Assembly: GCA_002898975.1 (NCBI GenBank)
Contig: BEID01000154.1
Location: 1 to 5,055, forward strand
Direction: 5' to 3'
Origin: a bacterium HR27
Lineage (GTDB): Bacteria > Chloroflexota > Chloroflexia > Thermomicrobiales > Thermomicrobiaceae
DNA: 5,055 nucleotides
A program made the translations under genes and the position numbers. The notes beneath the pieces are model-generated. The model had not been told where the DNA came from. It saw only the letters and a list, made by a program, of their open reading frames with translations, and did not search any database. Positions 1 to 4,609 of this stretch are shown here, one piece after another (the stretch's first letter is position 1; each line of letters begins with the position of its first letter).

Positions 1-98
1 CGAACGACGATCTCCTCGTGCTCGACGTCGAGGTAGGAGATCGCGGTCTCGGTGGCGATGACCCCCTCCAGCCCTGGGCGATACTCCACAACACCCAT
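1..98 (-). CDS. gltA: Citrate synthase, N-terminal fragment (cut by window edge)
   Basis: This reads as the amino end of a citrate synthase, which condenses oxaloacetate and acetyl-CoA to citrate in the cytoplasm at the entry to the TCA cycle. Only 32 codons are present, beginning MGVVEYRPGLEGVIA and continuing TETAISYLDVEHEEIVV. The G-L-E-G-V-I-A-T-E-T block followed by a hydrophobic S-Y-L-D stretch is the typical opening of bacterial type-II-like citrate synthases. The catalytic His and Asp residues lie outside the window. The ATG (98-96) is supported by a perfect AGGAGG six bases upstream. The next gene upstream is also on the minus strand but about 450 bases away, so this gene probably has its own promoter. 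A 2-methylcitrate synthase shares the same fold and cannot be excluded from this fragment. The family call is fairly secure; the exact substrate is not. Confidence 0.8.
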   Translation of the reverse strand, partial: MGVVEYRPGLEGVIATETAISYLDVEHEEIVV

Positions 99-104
99 GG
101 TGCG

Positions 105-110
105 CCTCCT
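105..110 (-). promoter_or_regulatory. Shine-Dalgarno site of the citrate synthase gene
   Basis: The minus strand reads AGGAGG, a full match to the anti-SD complement, with six bases before the ATG. It fixes the start codon of the truncated gene. Confidence 0.8.
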
Positions 111-141
111 CGACACACGCAAACGCACGCCTCTCGGCCTC

Positions 142-147
142 ATTCTA
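142..147 (-). promoter_or_regulatory. Possible -10 box for citrate synthase
   Basis: The minus strand reads TAGAAT here, five of six matches to TATAAT, in an otherwise very GC-rich stretch 44 bases before the start codon. No convincing -35 box sits at 16-18 bases; the nearest candidate, GTGACC (176-171), is 23 bases away. This is a weak call that rests on the -10 alone. Confidence 0.25.
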
Positions 148-407
148 ACGCCGCGACGGGCCTGGAGCGCGGTCACCCGACGAGCAGCGCGGTACTCGCG
201 TCCATCGCGGCCTCTCGGGGCTCCGCCGGCATTCGGGCCTGTCCACGAGGGTACAGAGGTCGACGCACGCGTGGCAGCCGCGACGGGCTGGCTGCCGTGT
301 CGGTGCCGAACGGTGGGGTACCCATGCCACCACTCTCTGGGGCGGCCGCAGGAGGGCGCGTGACGGCAGGCAGGCGACTCTGCAGCACGCAGGAAAGCCG
401 GACAGGC

Positions 408-449
408 AAAAAGAAAAAGACTTGGTGGAACGGACGCTGGCACATCCGC
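408..449 (-). terminator. Possible intrinsic terminator downstream of the coiled-coil gene
   Basis: On the minus strand a short stem GCGGA / TCCGT (449-445 with 435-431, closed by a G-U pair, loop of nine bases) is followed about 12 bases later by TCTTTTTCTTTTT (420-408). The U-rich tract is striking in such GC-rich DNA and lies about 140 bases past the stop codon. The stem is short and the stem-to-U spacing is long, so this is a tentative call. Confidence 0.3.
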
Positions 450-518
450 CTATGCTGCTGTGTACCGGAGTGACAAGCGAACTCGGCGGATCGCTTCCCT
501 CGTCCCCACAGCGCTCGC

Positions 519-536
519 CGCCAGGAATGACTGGCG
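519..536 (-). terminator. Stem-loop 20 bases past the coiled-coil stop codon
   Basis: A perfect six-base stem CGCCAG / CTGGCG with a six-base loop lies directly after the stop codon. It has no U tract on either strand, so it may protect the 3' end or act as a U-less terminator rather than a classical one. Confidence 0.3.
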
Positions 537-555
537 AACGAAACTCCGTGCGTCC

Positions 556-1605
556 TCAGGCGACCCAACGCTCCTGTACGCGCTCCCACCCCTCGCTGCG
601 GACCGACTGCTCGTCGGCCTCGACCAGCACGCCGTCACGCTGGGCCAGGAGGCGAGCCTCGTCGGTCAGCCGCGACCCCAGGACAACCGGCACGGCCGTC
701 AAGCCGGCGGCGCGGAGCAGCGCGGCCCACTCGAGGACACGATCGACATCCCGCAGGTCGATGACCCAGGAAACCTCGACGACCAGCCAAACCTCGCGTG
801 CATCGTCGTTCCGGAGCCTCCCCCGGACGAGGAGATCGGCATCCAGAAGCCGATCGAACGCCTCGTCCCCGAGGCGTGCCCGGAACTCCTGCTCCCACTC
901 GCCGGGTGGGCGGACGCGCATACCGCGGACCAAGCGACCGAGCCACGAACTCAACCGTTGTTGGGCACGCAACTCGAACACCTGACCCAGGGCCGCGTCG
1001 ACCCGTTGCGACAGCCGGTCGAGCCGCTCCTCCAGAACGCGGACTGCCTCGCGCAGCTCGCCGACTTCGCGCGTCAACGCGAGGAGCTGTCGCGTGTGCT
1101 CCTCGACGATGCGCCGGAGTTCCTGCAATTCCTTCGTGTGCTCCTGGAGCTGCCGCGTATGCTCCTGCAGCTGCCGCGTGTGCTCCTCGGCGATGGCACG
1201 GAGCTCCCGGAGCTGTTGGGTATGTTCCTGCAGCTGTTGGGTGTGTTCCTGGAGTTGCCGCGTATGTTCCTCGGCAATGCGCCGCAGTTCGCGCAGTTCC
1301 CGGGTATGTTCCTGCAGTTGCCGCGTGTGCTCCTCAGCGATGGCACGGAGCTCCCGCAGTTCCTGCGTGTGCCCTTCGACGATATGCCGCAGCGCTTCCA
1401 GCTGCCGGGTATGCTCCTCGGCGATCCTCCGCAGTTCCTGCAGTTGCCCAGCTTGCTCGACCAGGAGCTGCTCGACGCGCGCCAGCCGCTCGGGCATCAC
1501 CAGGAGTTCCTCGGTCAAGAGCAAGCGGCGCAGCTGCGCCCGCCACTCCGGATGCAGCTCCAGCAACCGAACCAGATCCTCGAAGTCCTGAACCGTGAAG
1601 GCCAC
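556..1605 (-). CDS. Heptad-repeat coiled-coil protein with PD-(D/E)XK-like C-terminal domain
   Basis: This encodes 349 residues in three parts. Residues 1-45 are a conserved-looking opening (AFTVQDFEDLVRLLE, then HPEWRAQLRRLLL). Residues 46-215 form a continuous coiled coil in strict heptad register. Residues 216-349 form an alpha/beta domain with a weak nuclease-like pattern: D255 and D257 in a LLDADLLV strand, then E277 in LVVEVSW, then a helix. This resembles the DUF3782-like proteins with a restriction-endonuclease-like fold found in Chloroflexota and cyanobacteria. The motif reads E-V-S (S279), not E-x-K, so catalysis is doubtful. No signal peptide or membrane helix is seen, so it is probably cytoplasmic. 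I chose the GTG at 1605 because GGAGGAG (1620-1614) lies eight bases upstream; the frame stays open to a GTG at 1638, but that would overlap the RBS and promoter. The gene stands alone, divergent from the ABC operon. Its function is unknown. Confidence 0.8.
   Translation of the reverse strand: MAFTVQDFEDLVRLLELHPEWRAQLRRLLLTEELLVMPERLARVEQLLVEQAGQLQELRRIAEEHTRQLEALRHIVEGHTQELRELRAIAEEHTRQLQEHTRELRELRRIAEEHTRQLQEHTQQLQEHTQQLRELRAIAEEHTRQLQEHTRQLQEHTKELQELRRIVEEHTRQLLALTREVGELREAVRVLEERLDRLSQRVDAALGQVFELRAQQRLSSWLGRLVRGMRVRPPGEWEQEFRARLGDEAFDRLLDADLLVRGRLRNDDAREVWLVVEVSWVIDLRDVDRVLEWAALLRAAGLTAVPVVLGSRLTDEARLLAQRDGVLVEADEQSVRSEGWERVQERWVA
1087..1443 (-). repeat. In-frame 21/42-base tandem repeats encoding heptads
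   Basis: Codons 55-173 are built from two units: a 42-base unit A (consensus LRELRRIAEEHTRQ) and a 21-base unit b (consensus LQEHTRQ). The order is A A A b A b b A b b A, giving six A and five b with no residue inserted or lost. The underlying DNA is also repetitive, so copy number is likely to vary between strains by slippage or recombination. In every unit the histidine of E/G-H-T falls at heptad position d (residues 65, 79, 93, 100, 114, 121, 128, 142, 149, 156, 170). Confidence 0.9.
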
Positions 1606-1628
1606 CGCCGAAGCTCCTCCAGGCACCC

Positions 1629-1657
1629 AGCATACCACAGGAGTACGCTCGTGCCTA
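1629..1657 (-). promoter_or_regulatory. Predicted promoter of the coiled-coil gene
   Basis: The minus strand shows TAGGCA (1657-1652, four of six to TTGACA), a 17-base spacer and TATGCT (1634-1629, four of six), preceded by an extended -10 TG. The predicted start near 1622 leaves a leader of only about 17 bases that begins almost at the GGAGGAG ribosome site. It also argues against the more distal GTG at 1638, which would lie upstream of the transcript start. Confidence 0.45.
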
Positions 1658-1786
1658 CCACATCCTCAGGCCGAAGCGATCGTGCGCGATCTCCTCCGTC
1701 CCTCGCTCTGCCCGACGGGTAGGCCTCACCGGGCAAGCCCTTACGCGAACAGTCGGGCGGCCCACGACCAGCACCCACCGGCCCTC

Positions 1787-1815
1787 TTGACTCAGCAGAC
1801 GATACAATGTACTCT
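1787..1815 (+). promoter_or_regulatory. Predicted promoter of the ABC exporter operon
   Basis: TTGACT (1787-1792) is five of six to the -35 consensus. A 17-base spacer leads to TACTCT (1810-1815), a weak -10 that is also the left arm of the inverted repeat. TACAAT (1803-1808) is a better -10 by sequence but lies only 10 bases from the -35. The predicted start near 1822 gives a leader of about 39 bases. The local drop in GC supports a regulatory region. Confidence 0.5.
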
Positions 1816-1832
1816 GCGTTGCAGAGTACTCT
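1809..1832. promoter_or_regulatory. Inverted-repeat operator of the ABC exporter operon
   Basis: GTACTCTGC (1809-1817) and GCAGAGTAC (1821-1829) form a perfect nine-base inverted repeat around a GTT centre. The right arm also belongs to the palindrome AGAGTACTCT (1823-1832), so GTACTCT occurs twice at a 17-base interval. The site covers the predicted -10 and start point, a standard place for a repressor. The winged-helix regulator encoded at 2417-2785 in the same operon is the obvious candidate ligand, which would mean autoregulation. Binding is inferred. Confidence 0.6.
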
Positions 1833-1860
1833 ACTATTGAGTGTAGACGAAGGAATACGC

Positions 1861-2430
1861 ATGATGCAGCCAGAAGACGTACGAGCAGCCCTCGTTACGA
1901 TCGCCCGCACCGAGCAGGCCGTCCGCCGCACAGTTCTCCGCTGGACCGTCGCTCCGACGCTCGTCACCTGGGGCATCGTCTGGCTGGTGGGCTACCTCGG
2001 AACCCTCTTTCTCGCTCGCACCGCGCTCACCTACCTCTGGGCCGGACTCGTCACGCTCGGGTTCGCCGTGACGTTCGGCCTGCAGGTGTTCTACGAGCGG
2101 CGCGTCCGTTCACCGATCGGCCGCCGGATCGATCTCTCCTGGCTGGTCGCCAGCGGCTATCTCGCGCTCTGGTCGTCGCTCCTCTTCCCGCGCGACCCGC
2201 ATATCGCCAGCTTCGTACTCGTTACCGGTATCATGGCAGGGTACGTCCTCATCGGCATCTGGCTGACGCGCCTCATGCTGGTCCTCGGTCTCTTCGTCAC
2301 CGCTGTCGCGACGATCGGCTTTCTCCTCGGGCCAGCGGCATTCGCGCTCCTGGTTGGCCTGCTCGGGGGCGGCGCACTGATCGCTGGTGGCCTCCGGCTC
2401 TGGTGGAGCGGCCGCAATGACGCTCGATGA
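1861..2430 (+). CDS. Six-helix membrane protein, first gene of the ABC operon
   Basis: This encodes 189 residues of an integral membrane protein of unknown biochemical role. A soluble, charged N-terminal helix (residues 2-27, QPEDVRAALVTIARTEQAV) is followed by about six hydrophobic segments near 31-51, 58-77, 92-109, 115-135, 137-157 and 158-178, and a short basic tail. The helix 2-3 loop (ERRVRSPIGRR) is strongly positive and should face the cytoplasm. The ATG at 1861 is chosen because GAAGGA (1849-1854) lies six bases upstream; the ATG at 1864 is an alternative. An in-frame ATG at 1807 is rejected because it lies in the promoter and operator. The stop overlaps the regulator gene by 14 bases. 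Small multi-helix proteins with a similar N-terminal helix often sit next to winged-helix regulators of this type, so it may be a membrane partner or sensor for the regulator, but this is inference. Confidence 0.8.
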   Translation: MMQPEDVRAALVTIARTEQAVRRTVLRWTVAPTLVTWGIVWLVGYLGTLFLARTALTYLWAGLVTLGFAVTFGLQVFYERRVRSPIGRRIDLSWLVASGYLALWSSLLFPRDPHIASFVLVTGIMAGYVLIGIWLTRLMLVLGLFVTAVATIGFLLGPAAFALLVGLLGGGALIAGGLRLWWSGRNDAR

Positions 2431-2785
2431 GCTGATTCACCAGCCCACGCGTCTGCAGCTCATGGCAGCACTGGCGGCACTCTCACCCGACAGCGAAGTC
2501 GAGTTCACCTACCTACGCGATCTTCTCGGTCTGACCGACGGGAACCTCTCAGCTCACCTCCTCCGGCTCGAGGAAGCCGGATACATCCGCACACGCAAGA
2601 CCTTCGTCGGGCGCAAGCCACGCACCTACATCGCGCTCACGCCGCGCGGCCGCCTGGCCTTCGCGGAGTACCGTGCTGCACTCGAGCGGCTGCTCTCCGG
2701 CCAGTGGGCCGCACGAGAGGCCGAAAACGCGATCCCTCACGCTGACGGTACGTCACTCGATACCGGAAGGAGCGACCAGGCATGA
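2417..2785 (+). CDS. Winged-helix transcriptional regulator (PF13601-like)
   Basis: This is a 122-residue DNA-binding protein of the small winged-helix family that includes PF13601, related to the MarR/ArsR fold. The opening (LDELIHQPTRLQLMAAL, residues 3-19) is the family's first helix. The helix-turn-helix covers about 30-55, with the recognition helix in TDGNLSAHLLRLEEAGY (40-56). The wing is at about 58-75 (KTFVGRKPRTYIALT), followed by a C-terminal dimer helix (78-93) and a polar tail. No cysteine cluster or metal-binding motif is visible, so it is not a classical metal-sensing ArsR protein. GGAG (2405-2408) lies eight bases before the ATG. An upstream in-frame GTG at 2387 lacks support. 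It overlaps the membrane protein by 14 bases and the ATPase by 4 (ATGA), so all three are likely co-translated. It probably represses its own operon through the 1809-1832 inverted repeat. Confidence 0.88.
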   Translation: MTLDELIHQPTRLQLMAALAALSPDSEVEFTYLRDLLGLTDGNLSAHLLRLEEAGYIRTRKTFVGRKPRTYIALTPRGRLAFAEYRAALERLLSGQWAAREAENAIPHADGTSLDTGRSDQA

Positions 2786-3708
2786 GTAGCCCGGTCATCG
2801 ACGTCCAGGACCTCCGGAAAACCTACGGTTTGACTGTCGCGGTCGACGGGGTGACCTTCCAGGTCGAGGAAGGCGAGATCTTCGGTATCGTCGGCCCGAA
2901 CGGCGCTGGCAAGACGACGACGATCGAATGCCTCGAGGGCCTGCGCCGACCGGACGGCGGGAAGGTGCGCGTCCTCGGTCGCGACCCCGCCCGCGAGCGC
3001 CGCCAGCTCGCTGTGCACATCGGCGTCCAGCTCCAGGAGAGCGCGCTCCCCGATCGCCTGCGCGTCGGTGAGACGCTCGCACTTTTCGCTTCCCTCTACC
3101 CGCGCTCGCTGGACCAGCGCGAGCTGCTCGTCCAACTCGGTCTGGCCGACCAGGTCCGCACGCCGTTCGCCAAACTGAGCGGCGGGCAGAAGCAGCGGCT
3201 CTTCCTCGCCCTCGCGCTCATCCATGACCCGACCGTCCTCTTCCTCGACGAGCTGACGACTGGTCTCGACCCGCACGGCCGTCGCACGGTGTGGGAACTC
3301 ATCCGCGCGATCCGGGCTCGCGGCAAGACGATCCTGCTGAGCACCCACCTCATGGAGGAAGCCGAGGCACTCTGCGACCGCGTCGCGGTCTTCCACCGGG
3401 GCCGCATCGTCGCGCTCGACTCCCCCTCGCGCCTCATCGCACGCACGGTCGGGAACCTGCTCGTCACGCTCCGGATTCCGGACGGCAGCCCGGTACCACC
3501 GCTGTCCGCTATCCCTGGCGTCCGCGGTGTGGAGCACCGCGACGAGACCCTCACCGTCTATGCCGAAGACGACCGCGCGGTCGCCGCCGTCGTGCAACGG
3601 CTCGTCGAGCAGGGAGTCCCCCTCCGGGAGCTTGGAGTCTCGAGTGGCCGCCTGGAGGACGCCTATCTCACCCTGACGGGTACGCCGCTGGTGCGAGAGG
3701 AGTCGTGA
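2782..3708 (+). CDS. ABC transporter ATP-binding protein (DrrA/CcmA type)
   Basis: This is a 308-residue cytoplasmic ATPase that would power the ABC-2 permease encoded next. Visible motifs in order are an A-loop aromatic Y15, Walker A GPNGAGKTT (38-46), a Q-loop around Q85 (VQLQES), signature LSGGQKQRL (132-140), Walker B LFLDE (153-157) with catalytic E157, D-loop GLDP (161-164) and H-loop H189 in STHLMEEAE. The residue after the catalytic Glu is Leu (DELTTGLD) rather than the common Pro. A C-terminal extension (about 225-308) ends in LEDAYLTLTG, typical of the drug-exporter DrrA class. The start is fixed by GGAAGGAG (2765-2772), nine bases upstream. The ATG overlaps the regulator's stop as ATGA, and the permease follows after three bases. 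The exported substrate cannot be told from sequence. Confidence 0.95.
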   Translation: MSSPVIDVQDLRKTYGLTVAVDGVTFQVEEGEIFGIVGPNGAGKTTTIECLEGLRRPDGGKVRVLGRDPARERRQLAVHIGVQLQESALPDRLRVGETLALFASLYPRSLDQRELLVQLGLADQVRTPFAKLSGGQKQRLFLALALIHDPTVLFLDELTTGLDPHGRRTVWELIRAIRARGKTILLSTHLMEEAEALCDRVAVFHRGRIVALDSPSRLIARTVGNLLVTLRIPDGSPVPPLSAIPGVRGVEHRDETLTVYAEDDRAVAAVVQRLVEQGVPLRELGVSSGRLEDAYLTLTGTPLVREES

Positions 3709-3711
3709 GCC

Positions 3712-4458
3712 ATGCGTGGTCTCGTTCGCCTGATATGGGTCGAGTTTCTCCTGCAACTCCGCGAGCCGTTCGCCGCCTTCTTCGCACTCGCCTTCCCACC
3801 CCTGCTCGTCCTCCTGTTCGGCAGTATCTACGGGAACGAGCCGAAGCCTGAGTTGGGTGGGCTGGGAACCATCGATGTGGCCGTGTCCGGCTACGTCGGA
3901 ATGGTCATCGCCACGGTCGCGGTCTTCAATCTCCCGATCTCGCTCGCTGGCTATCGCGAGCGTGGCATCCTGCGCCGCCTGGCCGTGACGCCGCTCTCTC
4001 CGTTCGCCGTCTTTCTCGCCCACCTCGTCTCGCTGGCGCTCCTCACGATCTGCGGCATCCTGCTGCTCGTCCTGGTCGCGAAAGTCGGCTATCACCTCCG
4101 CTTCCTCGGTTCACTGTCGAGCGCGATCGCGGCCGGTGCGCTCGGTGGCATCACCTTGTTTTCCGTCGGCTTCGCCCTGGCTGCTCTCGCACCGACGGCA
4201 CGCACGGCCCAGGTCACATCGATGCTGCTCTTCTATCCGATGCTCTTCCTTTCCGGCATGGCGCTGCCGCGCGAGATCCTGCCCGAACGCATCCAGCGCG
4301 TCGCGACCTTCTTGCCAGCCACGCCGGTGGTCACGCTGCTCCGCGCTGCCTGGGAGAACACCGCCTGGTGGCGCAACGAGCCGCACGCGCTCCTTGCGCT
4401 CGCGCTCTGGACGATCGGCTCGCTCGCGGTGGCCGCCTGGCGCTTCCGCTGGGAGTAA
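3712..4458 (+). CDS. ABC-2 type transporter permease
   Basis: This is a 248-residue inner-membrane permease of the ABC-2 class (PF01061-like), the partner of the upstream ATPase. About six hydrophobic segments lie near 20-40, 58-80, 100-124, 137-160, 168-188 and 226-244, with a short cytoplasmic N-terminus. The loop after helix 2 (YRERGILRRLAVTPLSP, 81-97) is the expected basic cytoplasmic coupling region. The family signature is clear in helix 5 and the following loop (FLSGMALPREILP, 179-191, then LPATPVVTLLRAAW, 201-214). The length is normal for a half-size permease acting as a homodimer with two ATPase subunits. AGGAG (3698-3702) lies nine bases before the ATG. It is the last gene of the operon, and its TAA is followed by a new promoter about 40 bases on. 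The substrate may be a drug, lipid or polyketide; the sequence does not say. Confidence 0.93.
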   Translation: MRGLVRLIWVEFLLQLREPFAAFFALAFPPLLVLLFGSIYGNEPKPELGGLGTIDVAVSGYVGMVIATVAVFNLPISLAGYRERGILRRLAVTPLSPFAVFLAHLVSLALLTICGILLLVLVAKVGYHLRFLGSLSSAIAAGALGGITLFSVGFALAALAPTARTAQVTSMLLFYPMLFLSGMALPREILPERIQRVATFLPATPVVTLLRAAWENTAWWRNEPHALLALALWTIGSLAVAAWRFRWE

Positions 4459-4463
4459 GGCTC

Positions 4464-4486
4464 GCCGGCCACTCAGACCGTCCGGC
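4464..4486 (+). terminator. Weak stem-loop after the permease gene
   Basis: GCCGG (4464-4468) can pair with CCGGC (4482-4486) around a 13-base loop, just past the permease stop codon. There is no U tract, only a C-rich stretch. It is the only candidate 3' structure for the operon before the next promoter, so the boundary may depend on Rho or allow read-through. Confidence 0.2.
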
Positions 4487-4500
4487 ACGTCCATCCCCTC

Positions 4501-4529
4501 TTGACAGACTACCCACTTGTCGCTATCTT
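4501..4529 (+). promoter_or_regulatory. Strong predicted promoter of the secreted-protein gene
   Basis: TTGACA (4501-4506) is a perfect -35 box, followed by a 17-base spacer and TATCTT (4524-4529, four of six to TATAAT). The predicted start near 4536 gives a leader of about 67 bases. The ten bases CCCTCTTGAC around the -35 also occur at the ABC operon promoter (1782-1791). Confidence 0.7.
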
Positions 4530-4542
4530 CACCCTAGCGACA
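4518..4542. promoter_or_regulatory. Inverted-repeat operator over the -10 box
   Basis: TGTCGCTA (4518-4525) and TAGCGACA (4535-4542) form a perfect eight-base inverted repeat with a nine-base centre. It covers the -10 and the predicted start, which suggests a repressor site. It differs from the operator at 1809-1832, so a different regulator is expected. No gene for it is identified in the window. Confidence 0.55.
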
Positions 4543-4550
4543 TCCGAAAT

Positions 4551-4609
4551 CGGGCGCGCGGCATCGTGCACGCGCCCGCTTGTCCAGGGAGGATGGTGCG
4601 CGATGCCGC
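4551..4609 (+). promoter_or_regulatory. Structured 5' leader with two competing pairings
   Basis: Pairing A joins CGGGCGCG (4551-4558) to CGCGCCCG (4571-4578), eight G-C pairs around a 12-base loop. Pairing B joins 4558-4571 to 4596-4609, fourteen pairs with a single G-U, and encloses the ribosome site (AGGGAGG, 4586-4592) in its loop while burying the start codon (4603-4605). The loop of A is the left arm of B, so the two are mutually exclusive when fully formed, or could partly coexist as a pseudoknot. A would leave the start codon open and B would close it. The pairings are read directly from sequence; a regulatory role is inference. Confidence 0.5.

Larger units (their letters stand above)
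111..555. other. Intergenic region without a supported gene
   Basis: About 445 bases lie between the citrate synthase RBS and the stop codon of the coiled-coil gene. Open frames exist on both strands, but they are Arg/Pro/Ser-rich, lack a good RBS and resemble no family I know, so I treat them as chance frames of high-GC DNA. Visible structure includes an inverted repeat GGCAGCC (273-279) / GGCTGCC (290-296) extendable by three further pairs, a GGGTACCC palindrome (316-323), a 9-base repeat GCCTCTCGG at 129-137 and 210-218, and an isolated A-rich island (408-420). No tRNA T-arm, RNase P, SRP or tmRNA core could be recognised. A small RNA or long 5' leader remains possible. Confidence 0.5.

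Noticed and set aside
391..407. AGGAAAGCCGGACAGG resembles the conserved 5' core of bacterial RNase P RNA
   Set aside because: The match to GAGGAAAGTCCGGGC is imperfect, and the following conserved elements and the 3' core are absent.
173..589. A 138-codon minus-strand open frame in the gap before citrate synthase
   Set aside because: It overlaps the coiled-coil gene's 3' end in another frame, has an Arg/Pro/Ser-rich composition, no RBS and no recognisable domain.
1606..1638. Eleven-codon N-terminal extension of the coiled-coil protein from a GTG at 1638
   Set aside because: The extension covers the GGAGGAG ribosome site and the predicted -10 box, so the GTG at 1605 is preferred.
1641..1646. 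GAGTAC half-site between the -35 and -10 of the coiled-coil promoter, possibly bound by the operon's regulator
   Set aside because: It is only six bases, and the same hexamer also occurs inside the regulator gene, so chance is sufficient.
460..1722. A 420-codon open frame on the plus strand, longer than the gene it opposes
   Set aside because: It is the antisense of the repetitive coiled-coil gene, and its Leu/Pro/Gln repeats mirror the heptad codons. It has no RBS, while the minus-strand frame has an RBS, promoter, heptad register and a recognisable domain.
1807..1860. Eighteen-codon N-terminal extension of the membrane protein from an ATG at 1807
   Set aside because: It would translate the operator and lie upstream of the predicted transcript start; the ATG at 1861 has a proper RBS.
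2737..4095. A 452-codon minus-strand open frame opposite the ABC genes
   Set aside because: The plus strand encodes unmistakable ABC ATPase and permease motifs; the antisense frame is a high-GC shadow rich in Asp, Glu and Arg.
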